Assembly (NCBI RefSeq): GCF_023734135.1
Contig: NZ_AP025730.1
Span: 2,356,001-2,420,000 of the forward strand
Length of the DNA: 64,000 bases
Source: Sphaerotilus microaerophilus
GTDB taxonomy: Bacteria > Pseudomonadota > Gammaproteobacteria > Burkholderiales > Burkholderiaceae_C
Direction: 5' to 3'
Shown: in pieces, positions 28,920 to 37,939 of the stretch
Position numbering within the stretch: position 1 is the first letter of the stretch
Layout: every line of letters begins with the position of its first letter
Translations under genes and position numbers: made by a program
The notes under the pieces: generated by a model
What the model saw: the letters and a program-made list of their open reading frames with translations, nothing else
What the model was told of the DNA's origin: nothing
Databases searched by the model: none

Positions 28920-29465
28920 TCAGCGCTTCGATGCCGGCTTCGAGACGATCAGGCGGGTGCCGCAGAGCAGGTCATGCGGTGTCTGGCGCCCGGGCAGGAC
29001 ATGCGAGAGGGTGGCATAGGCCAGCCCCCAGGCCAGAGCCGCGAGGCTCAGGGCGGTGCCGGAATGCCACCCCGCCAGTGCGCCCAAGCCCAGCCCAGGC
29101 AGGAACCAGAGCCAGCTGCTCAAGTAGCGTGCCACGGCGCGGCGCTGTGTCACCGGGGCGCCGTGTGCGTCGACCAAGCGAAGATGCCAGGTCTTCATCG
29201 CCACGGTCTGCCCGCCGCGCGACCAGAACCACACGAAGTAAAGACCCAGGATCACGAAGAGGACGGCCTGCAGGCCGGCCCGACCATCGAGTGCATGCCG
29301 CTGCTGGGTGAGGCTGGAGTACAGGAAGCCGGCCACCGAGATCACGCCGAAGAGAACCACGCCCTCGTACAGCATGGCGGCCAAGCGGCGCCAGAAGCCA
29401 GGAGCAACCGTGCTCACCTGTGCGTGGTCCTCTGCGCCACTGTCGGCGCTGGCTGTCGAACTCAC
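28920..29465 (-). CDS. RDD family membrane protein
   Basis: Membrane protein of 181 residues with the RDD features: an early helix after APGFWRRLAAMLYE, a second helix (AVLFVILGLYFVWFWSRGGQTVAMK), a third pair around 125-160, and the C-terminal HDLLCGTRLIV motif. RDD proteins are variously linked to ion or osmolyte transport, and the function here is unknown. The ATG overlaps the stop codon of the DUF3106 gene (ATGA), so it is translationally coupled at the end of the sigma factor-DUF3619-DUF3106-RDD cluster. Confidence 0.9.
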   Translation of the reverse strand: MSSTASADSGAEDHAQVSTVAPGFWRRLAAMLYEGVVLFGVISVAGFLYSSLTQQRHALDGRAGLQAVLFVILGLYFVWFWSRGGQTVAMKTWHLRLVDAHGAPVTQRRAVARYLSSWLWFLPGLGLGALAGWHSGTALSLAALAWGLAYATLSHVLPGRQTPHDLLCGTRLIVSKPASKR

Positions 29466-30205
29466 TGCGGCGCAACGATCTGTTCCGCGGCGGCTCCCTG
29501 TGGGCCTCGCTGGGGTAGCAGCGTCGCGCTGTTCACGAAGTCGCCTGTGGCGGCGATCTTCGGCATTCCGGCCTGCTGATGCCTTGGTGGAGCGGGGCGT
29601 TGAGTCAGGGGCCGTGTGCTGGCCCCCACGCTCGCCTGCACCGTGCCCGGGCCGATCGAGCGGGGCAGCGCCTCGCGCGGCTTGGCGGCGGCGATCACAT
29701 TGGATTTGGCCTGGGTGCGATCAAACCCCGTGGCAGACGGGGCAGCAGCGACCGGTGCCACCGCACTGGCCACCGCGCGCTGACTGGCCTTGTCGGCGAG
29801 CGCCTTGCGTTGGGCTTCCGGTAGGGCTTGGTAGGCGTCCCACAGCGCCTGGCGCTCGGACATGGGCACCTGGCGCGTGGTCTCGAAGTGCAGTCGGGCG
29901 GTATTGCGCTGGGCTGGCGTCATGCTGACCCACTCCGCCATGCGTGCCTGCATGCGGATCTGCTGATCCCTGGGCAGGTTCGGCAGACGCGCAGCGACCT
30001 CGCGCCACTTTTGCTTGCGCGTCGCGTCGATCGACTGCCACTGCGATTGCAGCGGGTGCAGGGCCAACCGCTCGGCGGGCGTCAGTTCAGCCCATGCTGG
30101 CCCTCCCGCGGCGGCATGAACCCAGCCGGCGGCCGACAAGGCCAAGCCCAGGCAGATCCCTTGCAGGATCGGACGCAGTCGGAAGGTCCGGCGCGCAAGG
30201 TTCAC
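29462..30205 (-). CDS. DUF3106 domain protein, exported
   Basis: Protein of 247 residues starting at a GTG (30205) that overlaps the TGA of the DUF3619 gene (GTGA). A signal peptide is visible (RPILQGICLGLALSAAGWVHAAA). The DUF3106 core (WAELTPAERLALHPLQSQW, then WREVAARLPNLPRDQQ and RMAEWVSMTPAQRNTAR) repeats short Trp/Leu/Pro helices that resemble the CpxP/Spy-like helical style of periplasmic proteins. A Pro/Ala-rich tail follows from ~140. Function is unknown; the position downstream of a sigma factor suggests an envelope-related role. Confidence 0.88.
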   Translation of the reverse strand: MNLARRTFRLRPILQGICLGLALSAAGWVHAAAGGPAWAELTPAERLALHPLQSQWQSIDATRKQKWREVAARLPNLPRDQQIRMQARMAEWVSMTPAQRNTARLHFETTRQVPMSERQALWDAYQALPEAQRKALADKASQRAVASAVAPVAAAPSATGFDRTQAKSNVIAAAKPREALPRSIGPGTVQASVGASTRPLTQRPAPPRHQQAGMPKIAATGDFVNSATLLPQRGPQGAAAEQIVAPQ

Positions 30206-30717
30206 TGGGCAGCCCCACTGCCGTCGGCCACCGGAGTCGAGGTCACGAACTCGGTGAACCCGGGGTCCACGTAAGCGGCGGGCGGCAGGTCGTCGCCCAG
30301 CAGCGCCGTGTCGATCTCGGCCGCAGCCTGGATCTGCTCGTGGGTGTGCCATTGGTCGATGCCGACGAGCCCGGCGGCCAGCACCAGCAGCAAGGCGATG
30401 ATGCCGGCACGCATCCACCAAGCCTCGTCGCGGTCGTCGCCACTGCTCATCAGGGCGATCGTGCCGTTGTGGGGGTCGATGTGGGCGATCTGAACTTCGC
30501 TGGCCGTGCGCGACGCTGGCACAGCCACCTTCTGGCGGGCGGCCTGCTGCGCGCGTGCGACGGCCTGGAGGCGTGCCACCCGCAGGCGCTCACTGACGTC
30601 GTGGGGAACCACCTCGGCTCCGGTCTGCAGGTGGGCGGCCACTCGCAGGCCGAACCGCGCCTCCAGGGCCTGCGCTTCGGCGGGCGGCCAGGGGCGGTTG
30701 GGCGATACGGTGTTCAC
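30202..30717 (-). CDS. DUF3619 family single-span membrane protein, possible anti-sigma factor
   Basis: Protein of 171 residues from a GTG (30717) that overlaps the sigma-factor stop (GTGA). Residues 1-100 are cytoplasmic and helical (PAEAQALEARFGLRVAAHL, then RLRVARLQAVARAQ). One membrane span lies near 103-122 (AGIIALLLVLAAGLVGIDQW) and a short acidic periplasmic tail follows. Size, topology and position directly after an ECF-type sigma gene are what one expects of an anti-sigma factor, but no ASD zinc motif is seen, so that role is inference. The frame is open far upstream (31119), but that region overlaps the sigma gene and is not real. Confidence 0.88.
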   Translation of the reverse strand: MNTVSPNRPWPPAEAQALEARFGLRVAAHLQTGAEVVPHDVSERLRVARLQAVARAQQAARQKVAVPASRTASEVQIAHIDPHNGTIALMSSGDDRDEAWWMRAGIIALLLVLAAGLVGIDQWHTHEQIQAAAEIDTALLGDDLPPAAYVDPGFTEFVTSTPVADGSGAAQ

Positions 30718-31313
30718 AGCGAGATTCCCTTGAGTGTCAGAGCCTGGGCCAGTGCATGGACGGCACGGGAGCAGTGGGTCTTGACACTGCCCTCCGAGCA
30801 TCCCATGGCGGCGGCCGTTTCGGCCACATCCATTTCCTCCCAGTAACGCATCAGGAAGGCTTCCCGTTGACGCGTTGGCAGTTTGGCCACTTCGTCCTCG
30901 ATCGATTTCAGGGTTTGCAGGCGCTGCACGGTGTCGGCAGAACTCTCGGTGCCAAGGGATCCGCTCTGGTCCTCCAGCATCTCCAGCAGGTCGAAGTCCG
31001 GATCCCCATCTGGAGACTCGAACTCCGAGAAAAGGTTCATCACGCCCCGTCGAACCTTCTGGTGGCGGAACCAGTCCATTGTGGCGTTGGACAAGATGCG
31101 CTGGAACAGCATGGGCCACTCCGCCGCAGGCCGATCGGCATAGCGTTCAGCAAGGCGAATCATGGCGTCCTGCACGATGTCCAGTGCGGCATCGTCATCA
31201 CGCACCGCGTACACCGTGCGCTTGAAGGCGCGTTTCTCGACGCCTTGCAGAAAATTGGAGAGCTCTTTGTCGGCGGCCAAGGTGGGGTAGGGAGCGTCGA
31301 CGCTGCGGCGCAA
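30714..31313 (-). CDS. RNA polymerase sigma factor, ECF (RpoE-like) type
   Basis: Sigma-70 family protein with region 2 (DDDAALDIVQDAMIRLAERY, then LFQRILSNATMDWFRHQK) and a region 4 helix-turn-helix (AKLPTRQREAFLMRYWEEM followed by VAETAAAMGCSEGSVKTHCSRA). It has 199 residues if the TTG at 31313 is used. Homologues usually begin just before DKELSNFL, so the TTG at 31280 is a good alternative; neither has a strong ribosome-binding site. It heads the coupled cluster sigma-DUF3619-DUF3106-RDD and is divergent from ilvB. Its target regulon is not visible here. Confidence 0.92.
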   Translation of the reverse strand: MRRSVDAPYPTLAADKELSNFLQGVEKRAFKRTVYAVRDDDAALDIVQDAMIRLAERYADRPAAEWPMLFQRILSNATMDWFRHQKVRRGVMNLFSEFESPDGDPDFDLLEMLEDQSGSLGTESSADTVQRLQTLKSIEDEVAKLPTRQREAFLMRYWEEMDVAETAAAMGCSEGSVKTHCSRAVHALAQALTLKGISL

Positions 31314-31402
31314 GAAGGGTCGCGAAGGCAGGCTTGATTATGTCATCGGGGTTGTCTGCACCGGCGGGGCGCTGCTGCAGTGCAGTAAGGGCGCTGCAAC
31401 AG

Positions 31403-31411
31403 TGCGATAAT
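31403..31411 (+). promoter_or_regulatory. Candidate extended -10 promoter of ilvB
   Basis: TGCGATAAT is an extended -10 element (TGn plus GATAAT). No good -35 is seen, which is common for extended -10 promoters. Transcription would start near 31418 and give a ~170-nt leader before ilvB. Confidence 0.5.
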
Positions 31412-31417
31412 CCCGCT

Positions 31418-31588
31418 CCCGCACACCGTGCGGGCATGGGTCACTCTCGGACGCCCGACCACGGGCGCCGCCGTTTTTGACCGCGCAGGCTCCGATTCCG
31501 CCCCACAAGGGCGAGTCTGCCACCTGATAGGCAGGCACGAGGAGGAGCACCGTTCGATTTTCGTCAGAGAAAACCCGAAAGGTTCAAC
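31418..31588 (+). ncRNA. Structured 5' leader of ilvB (candidate regulatory RNA)
   Basis: The leader contains two strong hairpins: CCCGCAC-acc-GTGCGGG (31418-31434) and CGCCCG-acca-CGGGCG (31452-31467), the second followed six bases later by TTTTT (31474-31478). An ATG at 31436 opens a 14-codon frame without Ile, Val or Leu codons, so classical peptide attenuation is not supported. Conserved ilvB leader RNAs (for example ilvB-OMG) have been reported computationally; whether this one belongs to such a class could not be tested. The ilvB ribosome-binding site (GAAAGG) is at its end. Confidence 0.4.
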
Positions 31589-33370
31589 ATGGACATGTCT
31601 GCCGCGGAACACCAGCGTGCCGCATCGGCACAAGCCTCCCGCGATACATCTTCCACCCCCGAGCTGAATGGCTCGGAGATCCTCGTGCGCTGTCTGCAGG
31701 CCGAGAACGTCGAGTTCATCTGGGGCTATCCCGGCGGCTCGGTGCTCTACATCTACGACGCGCTGTACAAGCAGCAATCCATCCAGCACGTGCTGGTACG
31801 CCACGAGCAGGCCGCCGTGCATGCCGCTGATGGCTACTCGCGCGCGACCGGCAACGTCGGTGTGGCCCTGGTGACCTCTGGTCCGGGCGTGACCAATGCG
31901 GTCACCGGCATCGCCACCGCGTACATGGATTCGATCCCGATGGTCATCATCACCGGGCAGGTGCCCACGGCCGCGATCGGCCTGGACGCCTTCCAGGAGT
32001 GCGACACCGTCGGCATCACCCGTCCGGTGGTCAAGCACAACTTCCTGGTCAAGGATGTGCGCGATCTGGCGGTAACGCTCAAGAAGGCCTTCCACATCGC
32101 CCGCACCGGCCGCCCCGGCCCGGTGGTGGTGGACATCCCGAAGGACGTCTCGCTCAACACCACCGCCTTCTCGTACCCGGAGACGATCGAGATGCGGTCG
32201 TACAACCCGGTGCGCAAGGGCCATGGTGGGCAGATCCGCAAGGCCGTGCAGCTGCTGCTGTCGGCCAAGCGCCCCTACATCTACACCGGTGGCGGTGTGG
32301 TGCTGGGCAATGCCTCAGCCGAACTGCGCGAGCTCTGCGACCTGCTGGGCTACCCGGTCACCCACACGCTGATGGGCCTGGGCGCGGTGCCCGCCACCGA
32401 TCCCAAGTTCCTCGGCATGCTGGGCATGCACGGCACCTATGAAGCCAACATGACGATGCAGAGCTGCGACGTCCTGCTGGCAGTTGGTGCCCGATTCGAC
32501 GACCGCGTGATCGGCAACCCGAAGCACTTCGCCTCGGTCGAGCGCAAGATCATCCACGTCGACATCGACCCCTCGTCGATCTCCAAGCGCGTCAAGGTGG
32601 ACATCCCCATCGTCGGTGACGTGAAGGAAGTGCTGCAGGAGCTGATCGTCCAGATCCGCGAGACGCAGCAGCGTGCCGACGGCGCGGCGATCAACGCCTG
32701 GTGGAGCCAGATCAACGAGTGGCGCAAGCGTGACTGCCTGAACTACAAGCGTTCCGACGACGTCATCAAGCCGCAGCATGTGGTCGAGACCCTGTGGGAG
32801 CTGACGCGTGGCACAGACGCCTACATCACCTCCGATGTGGGCCAGCACCAGATGTGGGCGGCGCAGTTCTACCGCTTCGCCGAGCCGCGCCGCTGGATCA
32901 ACTCGGGTGGCCTGGGCACGATGGGCGTGGGCTTGCCGTATGCGATGGGCATCAAGCTGGCGAAGCCGGAGTCGGATGTGTTCTGCATCACCGGCGAAGG
33001 CTCCATCCAGATGTGCATCCAGGAGCTTTCGACCTGCCAGCAGTACAACACGCCGGTGAAGATCATCAGCCTGAACAACCGCTACCTGGGCATGGTGCGG
33101 CAGTGGCAGGAGCTGATCTACGAAGGCCGCTACGCACACAGCTACATGGACGCGCTGCCGGACTTCGTGAAGCTGGCCGAGGCCTACGGTCACGTCGGCA
33201 TCAAGATCGAGAAGCCCTCCGAGGTCGAGCCGGCGCTCAAGGAGATGATCCGCCTGAAGGACCGCACCGTGTTCCTGGACGTGCGTACCGACCCGACCGA
33301 GAACGTCTGGCCGATGGTGCAGGCCGGCATGGGCATCACGGAGATGCTGCTGGGATCCGAAGACCTCTGA
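31589..33370 (+). CDS. ilvB: Acetolactate synthase, large (catalytic) subunit
   Basis: Thiamine-diphosphate enzyme of 593 residues that condenses pyruvate with pyruvate or 2-oxobutyrate, the first common step to Val, Leu and Ile. It has the N-terminal ThDP glutamate region (WGYPGGSVLYIYDAL, then RHEQAAVHAADGYSRATG), the central FAD-type domain and the C-terminal ThDP/Mg motif GEGSIQMCIQELSTCQQYN. The first ~27 residues are a polar extension. An AAAGG ribosome-binding site precedes the ATG. It is followed by ilvH and ilvC. In many betaproteobacteria the gene is named ilvI or ilvB interchangeably. Confidence 0.96.
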   Translation: MDMSAAEHQRAASAQASRDTSSTPELNGSEILVRCLQAENVEFIWGYPGGSVLYIYDALYKQQSIQHVLVRHEQAAVHAADGYSRATGNVGVALVTSGPGVTNAVTGIATAYMDSIPMVIITGQVPTAAIGLDAFQECDTVGITRPVVKHNFLVKDVRDLAVTLKKAFHIARTGRPGPVVVDIPKDVSLNTTAFSYPETIEMRSYNPVRKGHGGQIRKAVQLLLSAKRPYIYTGGGVVLGNASAELRELCDLLGYPVTHTLMGLGAVPATDPKFLGMLGMHGTYEANMTMQSCDVLLAVGARFDDRVIGNPKHFASVERKIIHVDIDPSSISKRVKVDIPIVGDVKEVLQELIVQIRETQQRADGAAINAWWSQINEWRKRDCLNYKRSDDVIKPQHVVETLWELTRGTDAYITSDVGQHQMWAAQFYRFAEPRRWINSGGLGTMGVGLPYAMGIKLAKPESDVFCITGEGSIQMCIQELSTCQQYNTPVKIISLNNRYLGMVRQWQELIYEGRYAHSYMDALPDFVKLAEAYGHVGIKIEKPSEVEPALKEMIRLKDRTVFLDVRTDPTENVWPMVQAGMGITEMLLGSEDL

Positions 33371-33531
33371 GGCCGGTTGGCGGCGGCAAGGCGCAGCGGG
33401 TCACCGCCTTCTGCGCAGGCGCTGCGGCCAAGGTTCCTGAGTTCGGATCCGCTTCCCCGAAACCTGTTGACGGCGGTTCGCAGAGCCCTGGGTTACCGCC
33501 CGGGGCCGAGGCGAACGCCGGGAGACGACAC
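33371..33531 (+). other. 161-bp spacer before ilvH, possible leader RNA
   Basis: The spacer is unusually long for an operon of this kind. It contains an inverted repeat GGCGGT (33472-33477) and ACCGCC (33495-33500) just before the ilvH ribosome-binding site GGGAGA. An ilvH-associated RNA motif has been described for betaproteobacteria; membership here is untested. Confidence 0.3.
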
Positions 33532-34023
33532 ATGAAACACATCATTGCGCTGCTGCTCGAGAACGAGGCCGGCGCGCTGTCCCGCGTGGTGGCGCTGTTC
33601 TCGGCGCGTGGCTACAACATCGAGAGCCTGACGGTGGCGCCCACCGAAGACCCCTCGCTGTCGCGCATGACCATCGTGACCACCGGCTCGGAAGAGGTGA
33701 TCGAGCAGATCACCAAGCACCTGAACCGGCTGATCGAGGTCGTCAAGGTCGTGGACCTGACCGAGGGCAACTTCACGGCGCGTGAATTGATGCTCATCAA
33801 GCTGCGCGCAGTCGGCAAGGAGCGTGAGGAGATGATGCGCATGGCGCAGATCTTCCGTGGCCACATCATCGACGTGACCGACAAGACCTACACGATCGAG
33901 TTGACGGGCGATTCGTCCAAGCTCGATGCCTTCATCGAGGCGGTGGACCGCACCGCCATCCTCGAAACCGTGCGCACCGGCACCAGCGGGATCGGTCGCG
34001 GCGAGCGCATCCTGCGCGTCTGA
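33532..34023 (+). CDS. ilvH: Acetolactate synthase, small (regulatory) subunit
   Basis: Regulatory subunit of 163 residues that activates the large subunit and confers feedback inhibition by valine. The N-terminal ACT domain is clear (MKHIIALLLENEAGALSRV, then GYNIESLTVAPTED), followed by the second domain (IVTTGSEEVIEQITKHLNRL) and C-terminal GIGRGERILRV. The ATG at 33532 follows a GGGAGACG ribosome-binding site; the frame is open far upstream inside ilvB but that part is a shadow. It lies between ilvB and ilvC. Confidence 0.96.
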   Translation: MKHIIALLLENEAGALSRVVALFSARGYNIESLTVAPTEDPSLSRMTIVTTGSEEVIEQITKHLNRLIEVVKVVDLTEGNFTARELMLIKLRAVGKEREEMMRMAQIFRGHIIDVTDKTYTIELTGDSSKLDAFIEAVDRTAILETVRTGTSGIGRGERILRV

Positions 34024-34062
34024 AGATCCTCCCAGGATCGCTTTCTTCATCCTCCCGCCTGA

Positions 34063-35106
<1,044 letters not shown>

Positions 35107-35146
35107 CGCCATGGCGCCAACGGCGCCGGGTGCCTGCTGCCAACGA

Positions 35147-35172
35147 GGGTCGCCCGCCGGGCGGCCCTTTTT
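35147..35172 (+). terminator. Rho-independent terminator after ilvC
   Basis: A 9-bp stem GGGTCGCCC / GGGCGGCCC (one T-G pair) with a 3-nt loop is followed immediately by TTTTT. It is placed 40 bp after the ilvC stop. Confidence 0.88.
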
Positions 35173-35214
35173 CATTCCAGTTTTCCGTTGTGGGCGCTGA
35201 GTTATCCTCTCGCC

Positions 35215-36045
35215 ATGACCACTGAACCCGTGATCGACGACCTCGACGATGAATCGGCCGAGCCCGTGCGCCCGCGCCGCAAGGGCATCTACATCCTGCC
35301 CAACCTGTTCACGCTGGGCGCCCTGTTTGGGGGCTTTTACGCCATCGTGATGGCGATGAACGGCCGCTTCGAGAACGCCTGCATCGGCATCTTCTGCGCG
35401 GCCGTGCTCGACAGCCTGGATGGCCGCGTGGCGCGCATGACAAACACCCAGAGCGCCTTTGGCGAGCAGATGGACAGCCTCTCCGACATGGTCAGCTTTG
35501 GCGCTGCGCCAGCGCTGATCGTCTACGAGTGGGCGCTCAAGGGTCTGGGCAAGGCCGGCTGGATCGCCGCGTTCGTGTACTGCGCCTGCGCTGCGTTGCG
35601 TTTGGCGCGCTTCAATACCAACATCGGCATCGTCGACAAGCGCTACTTCCAGGGGCTGCCCAGTCCGGCTGCCGCTGCGCTGGTGATCGGCTTCGTCTGG
35701 GTGATGGACGATGCGGGCTTCAAGGGGGTGTCGCAGATCGACTGGCTGGCCTGGCTGGCCCTGGGCTTCACGCTCTACGCCGGGCTGACGATGGTCACCA
35801 ACGTGCCCTTCTACAGCTTCAAGGACGTGAGTTTCAAGCGCACCGTGCCCTTCATCGTCATCGTGCTGATCGCGCTGGGCATTGCGCTGATCAACGTCCA
35901 TCCGCCGATGGTGCTGTTCGCGCTTTTTGTGGTCTACGGCCTGTCGGGGTATGTGGTCTATGCGGTCAAGAAGTCGAAGGGGTCGCCGGTGAGCGTGATC
36001 GCCACATCGACCGACGAACCCGACGAAGAAGGCCTGCATCGGTGA
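35215..36045 (+). CDS. pssA: CDP-diacylglycerol-serine O-phosphatidyltransferase
   Basis: Membrane enzyme of 276 residues that makes phosphatidylserine, the precursor of phosphatidylethanolamine. It carries the CDP-alcohol phosphotransferase motif DGRVAR, then FGEQMDSLSD, which fits DG-x2-AR-x8-G-x3-D-x3-D. Around it are several hydrophobic spans (LPNLFTLGALFGGFYAIVM and later segments to ~250), and there is a charged C-terminal tail. The ATG at 35215 lacks a clear ribosome-binding site; an upstream start at 35188 would overlap the region after the ilvC terminator. Its position between ilvC and leuA is a known betaproteobacterial arrangement, with no evident metabolic link. Confidence 0.95.
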   Translation: MTTEPVIDDLDDESAEPVRPRRKGIYILPNLFTLGALFGGFYAIVMAMNGRFENACIGIFCAAVLDSLDGRVARMTNTQSAFGEQMDSLSDMVSFGAAPALIVYEWALKGLGKAGWIAAFVYCACAALRLARFNTNIGIVDKRYFQGLPSPAAAALVIGFVWVMDDAGFKGVSQIDWLAWLALGFTLYAGLTMVTNVPFYSFKDVSFKRTVPFIVIVLIALGIALINVHPPMVLFALFVVYGLSGYVVYAVKKSKGSPVSVIATSTDEPDEEGLHR

Positions 36046-36085
36046 AGGCCCTCATGGCTGCATTCCCGGTGCGCCACCACAGCCG

Positions 36086-36094
36086 TGCTATAGT
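36086..36094 (+). promoter_or_regulatory. Extended -10 promoter of the leuA leader
   Basis: TGCTATAGT (TGn plus TATAGT) is a strong extended -10 element. Transcription would begin near 36101, only a few bases before the leader-peptide ATG, making the leader mRNA almost leaderless. Confidence 0.65.
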
Positions 36095-36103
36095 TTTTGC
36101 GTG

Positions 36104-36163
36104 ATGTCCCATCTGCGTCTGCCCCTGCTGCTATCCCTGCTAGGAGTGCCTCGAGCGCGCTGA
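36104..36163 (+). CDS. leuL: leu operon leader peptide
   Basis: Nineteen-codon open frame MSHLRLPLLLSLLGVPRAR with seven leucine codons among residues 4-13, two of them the rare (in GC-rich DNA) CTA. It starts within a few bases of a predicted transcription start and is followed by a terminator-type hairpin and then leuA, the standard layout for ribosome-mediated attenuation: leucyl-tRNA shortage stalls the ribosome and prevents termination. A GTG immediately before the ATG (36101) is an alternative start. The peptide itself has no other expected function. Confidence 0.85.
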   Translation: MSHLRLPLLLSLLGVPRAR

Positions 36164-36192
36164 CTGATCACATCTGTACTTTCCGCAGGATC

Positions 36193-36226
36193 ACGGCCCG
36201 CTTCAGCGCAACGCAGCGGGCCGTTT
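36193..36226 (+). terminator. Attenuator hairpin upstream of leuA
   Basis: A perfect 10-bp stem ACGGCCCGCT / AGCGGGCCGT with a 12-nt loop lies between leuL and leuA, followed by TTTG. The T-run is short, but the position fits the terminator arm of a leucine attenuator. The alternative antiterminator pairing was not worked out. Confidence 0.7.
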
Positions 36227-36272
36227 GCATTCCTGACGCGGCGTTGCCATCAACCCACCCGAGAGAGCCGCC

Positions 36273-37814
36273 ATGAGCGACAAGCTGATCATTTTCGATA
36301 CCACCTTGCGTGACGGGGAACAATCGCCCGGCGCGTCGATGACACGCGAGGAAAAGCTGCGCATCGCCCGCCAACTGGAGCGGCTGAAGGTAGACGTGAT
36401 CGAAGCCGGTTTCGCCGCGTCGTCCAACGGGGATTTCGAGGCGGTCAAGGCGATTGCCGACGTCATCAAGGACTCGACGGTGTGCTCGCTCGCTCGCGCC
36501 AACGACCGTGACATCAGCCGTGCCGCCGAGGCCCTCAAGGGTGCCCGCCGCGCGCGCATCCACACCTTCATCGCCACCAGCGAACTCCACATGGAGAAGA
36601 AGCTGCGCATGACGCGCGAGCAGGTGCTGGAGCAGGCCCGGCTGGCGGTGCGTTTCGCCCGCAACCTCTGTGCAGACATCGAGTTCTCGCCCGAAGATGG
36701 CTACCGCTCCGACCCGGACTTCCTGTGCCGTGTGCTGGAGGCCGTGATCGATGAGGGGGCCACCACGCTGAACATCCCCGACACCGTCGGCTACGCGATT
36801 CCTGAGCTGTATGGCAACTTCATCAGGACCCTGCGCGAGCGGGTGCCGAACTCCGACAAGGCGATCTGGTCGGTGCACTGCCACAACGACCTGGGCATGG
36901 CGGTGGCCAACTCGCTGGCTGGGGTGAAGATCGGTGGCGCGCGCCAGGTGGAATGCACCATCAACGGCCTGGGCGAGCGTGCCGGCAACTGTTCTCTCGA
37001 AGAGGTCGTGATGGCGGTGAAGACCCGCCGCGACTACTTCGGCCTGGAACTGGGCATCGATGCCTCGCAGATCGTGCCGGCCTCGCGCATGGTGGCGCAG
37101 ACCACCGGCTTCGTGGTGCAGCCGAACAAGGCGGTGGTGGGGGCCAATGCCTTCGCCCACGCATCCGGCATCCATCAGGATGGCGTGCTCAAGGCGCGCG
37201 ACACCTACGAGATCATGCGTGCCGAGGACGTGGGCTGGAGTGCCAACAAGATCGTGCTGGGCAAGCTCTCCGGCCGCAACGCCTTCAAGCAGCGGCTGCA
37301 GGACCTGGGCATTGCGCTGGAGTCGGAGGCCGAGGTCAACGCCGCCTTCATGCGCTTCAAGGACTTGGCTGACCGCAAGAGCGAGATCTTCGACGAGGAC
37401 ATCCTGGCGCTGGTCGCGGATGAGAGTGTCACCCAGGAGCAGGAGCACTACCGGCTGTTGGCGCTGTCGCAGCATTCGGAAATGGGTGAGCGGCCCCACG
37501 CGCAGGTGACCTTCTCGGCTGGCCACGAGGAGTACCGTGCCGAGGCCGATGGCAACGGGCCGGTGGACGCCAGCCTGAAGGCCATCGAGTCACGCCTGCA
37601 AAGCGGTGCGGAGTTGCTGCTGTACTCCGTGAACGCCATCACCTCGGGCAGCACCGAGTCGCAGGGCGAGGTGACGGTGCGGCTGCAGCTGGGCGGGCGG
37701 GTGGTCAACGGTGTCGGTGCCGACCCCGACATCGTGGTGGCTTCGGCCAAGGCCTACCTGGCCGCCCTGAACAAGCTCCACAGCAAGGCCGAGCGCGTGG
37801 CGGCACAGGGTTGA
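36273..37814 (+). CDS. leuA: 2-isopropylmalate synthase
   Basis: Enzyme of 513 residues that condenses acetyl-CoA with 2-oxoisovalerate, the first committed step to leucine. The metal/catalytic signature [13 protein letters not shown] is at the N-terminus. [19 protein letters not shown] and [16 protein letters not shown] follow in the barrel, and the C-terminal third is the LeuA regulatory domain (leucine feedback). A GAGAGAG ribosome-binding site precedes the ATG. A leucine leader peptide and attenuator precede it, so expression should respond to leucyl-tRNA. It follows pssA. Confidence 0.97.
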   Translation: MSDKLIIFDTTLRDGEQSPGASMTREEKLRIARQLERLKVDVIEAGFAASSNGDFEAVKAIADVIKDSTVCSLARANDRDISRAAEALKGARRARIHTFIATSELHMEKKLRMTREQVLEQARLAVRFARNLCADIEFSPEDGYRSDPDFLCRVLEAVIDEGATTLNIPDTVGYAIPELYGNFIRTLRERVPNSDKAIWSVHCHNDLGMAVANSLAGVKIGGARQVECTINGLGERAGNCSLEEVVMAVKTRRDYFGLELGIDASQIVPASRMVAQTTGFVVQPNKAVVGANAFAHASGIHQDGVLKARDTYEIMRAEDVGWSANKIVLGKLSGRNAFKQRLQDLGIALESEAEVNAAFMRFKDLADRKSEIFDEDILALVADESVTQEQEHYRLLALSQHSEMGERPHAQVTFSAGHEEYRAEADGNGPVDASLKAIESRLQSGAELLLYSVNAITSGSTESQGEVTVRLQLGGRVVNGVGADPDIVVASAKAYLAALNKLHSKAERVAAQG

Positions 37815-37939
37815 GGCAGGTCAAGAGCGTCGATCTGTGGAACAGCGGCGAAAAACTGAAAAAGCTTGTGAAATCAAGACGTTGTGCGTGACTGTTGTTT
37901 CACTTAGACTCAGCCGCATCCTTGTTCCAGGCAGTACAG

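Noticed and set aside
31436..31480. ATG-initiated 14-codon frame in the ilvB leader as an attenuation peptide
   Set aside because: It contains no Ile, Val or Leu codons, so it cannot sense branched-chain amino-acid supply.
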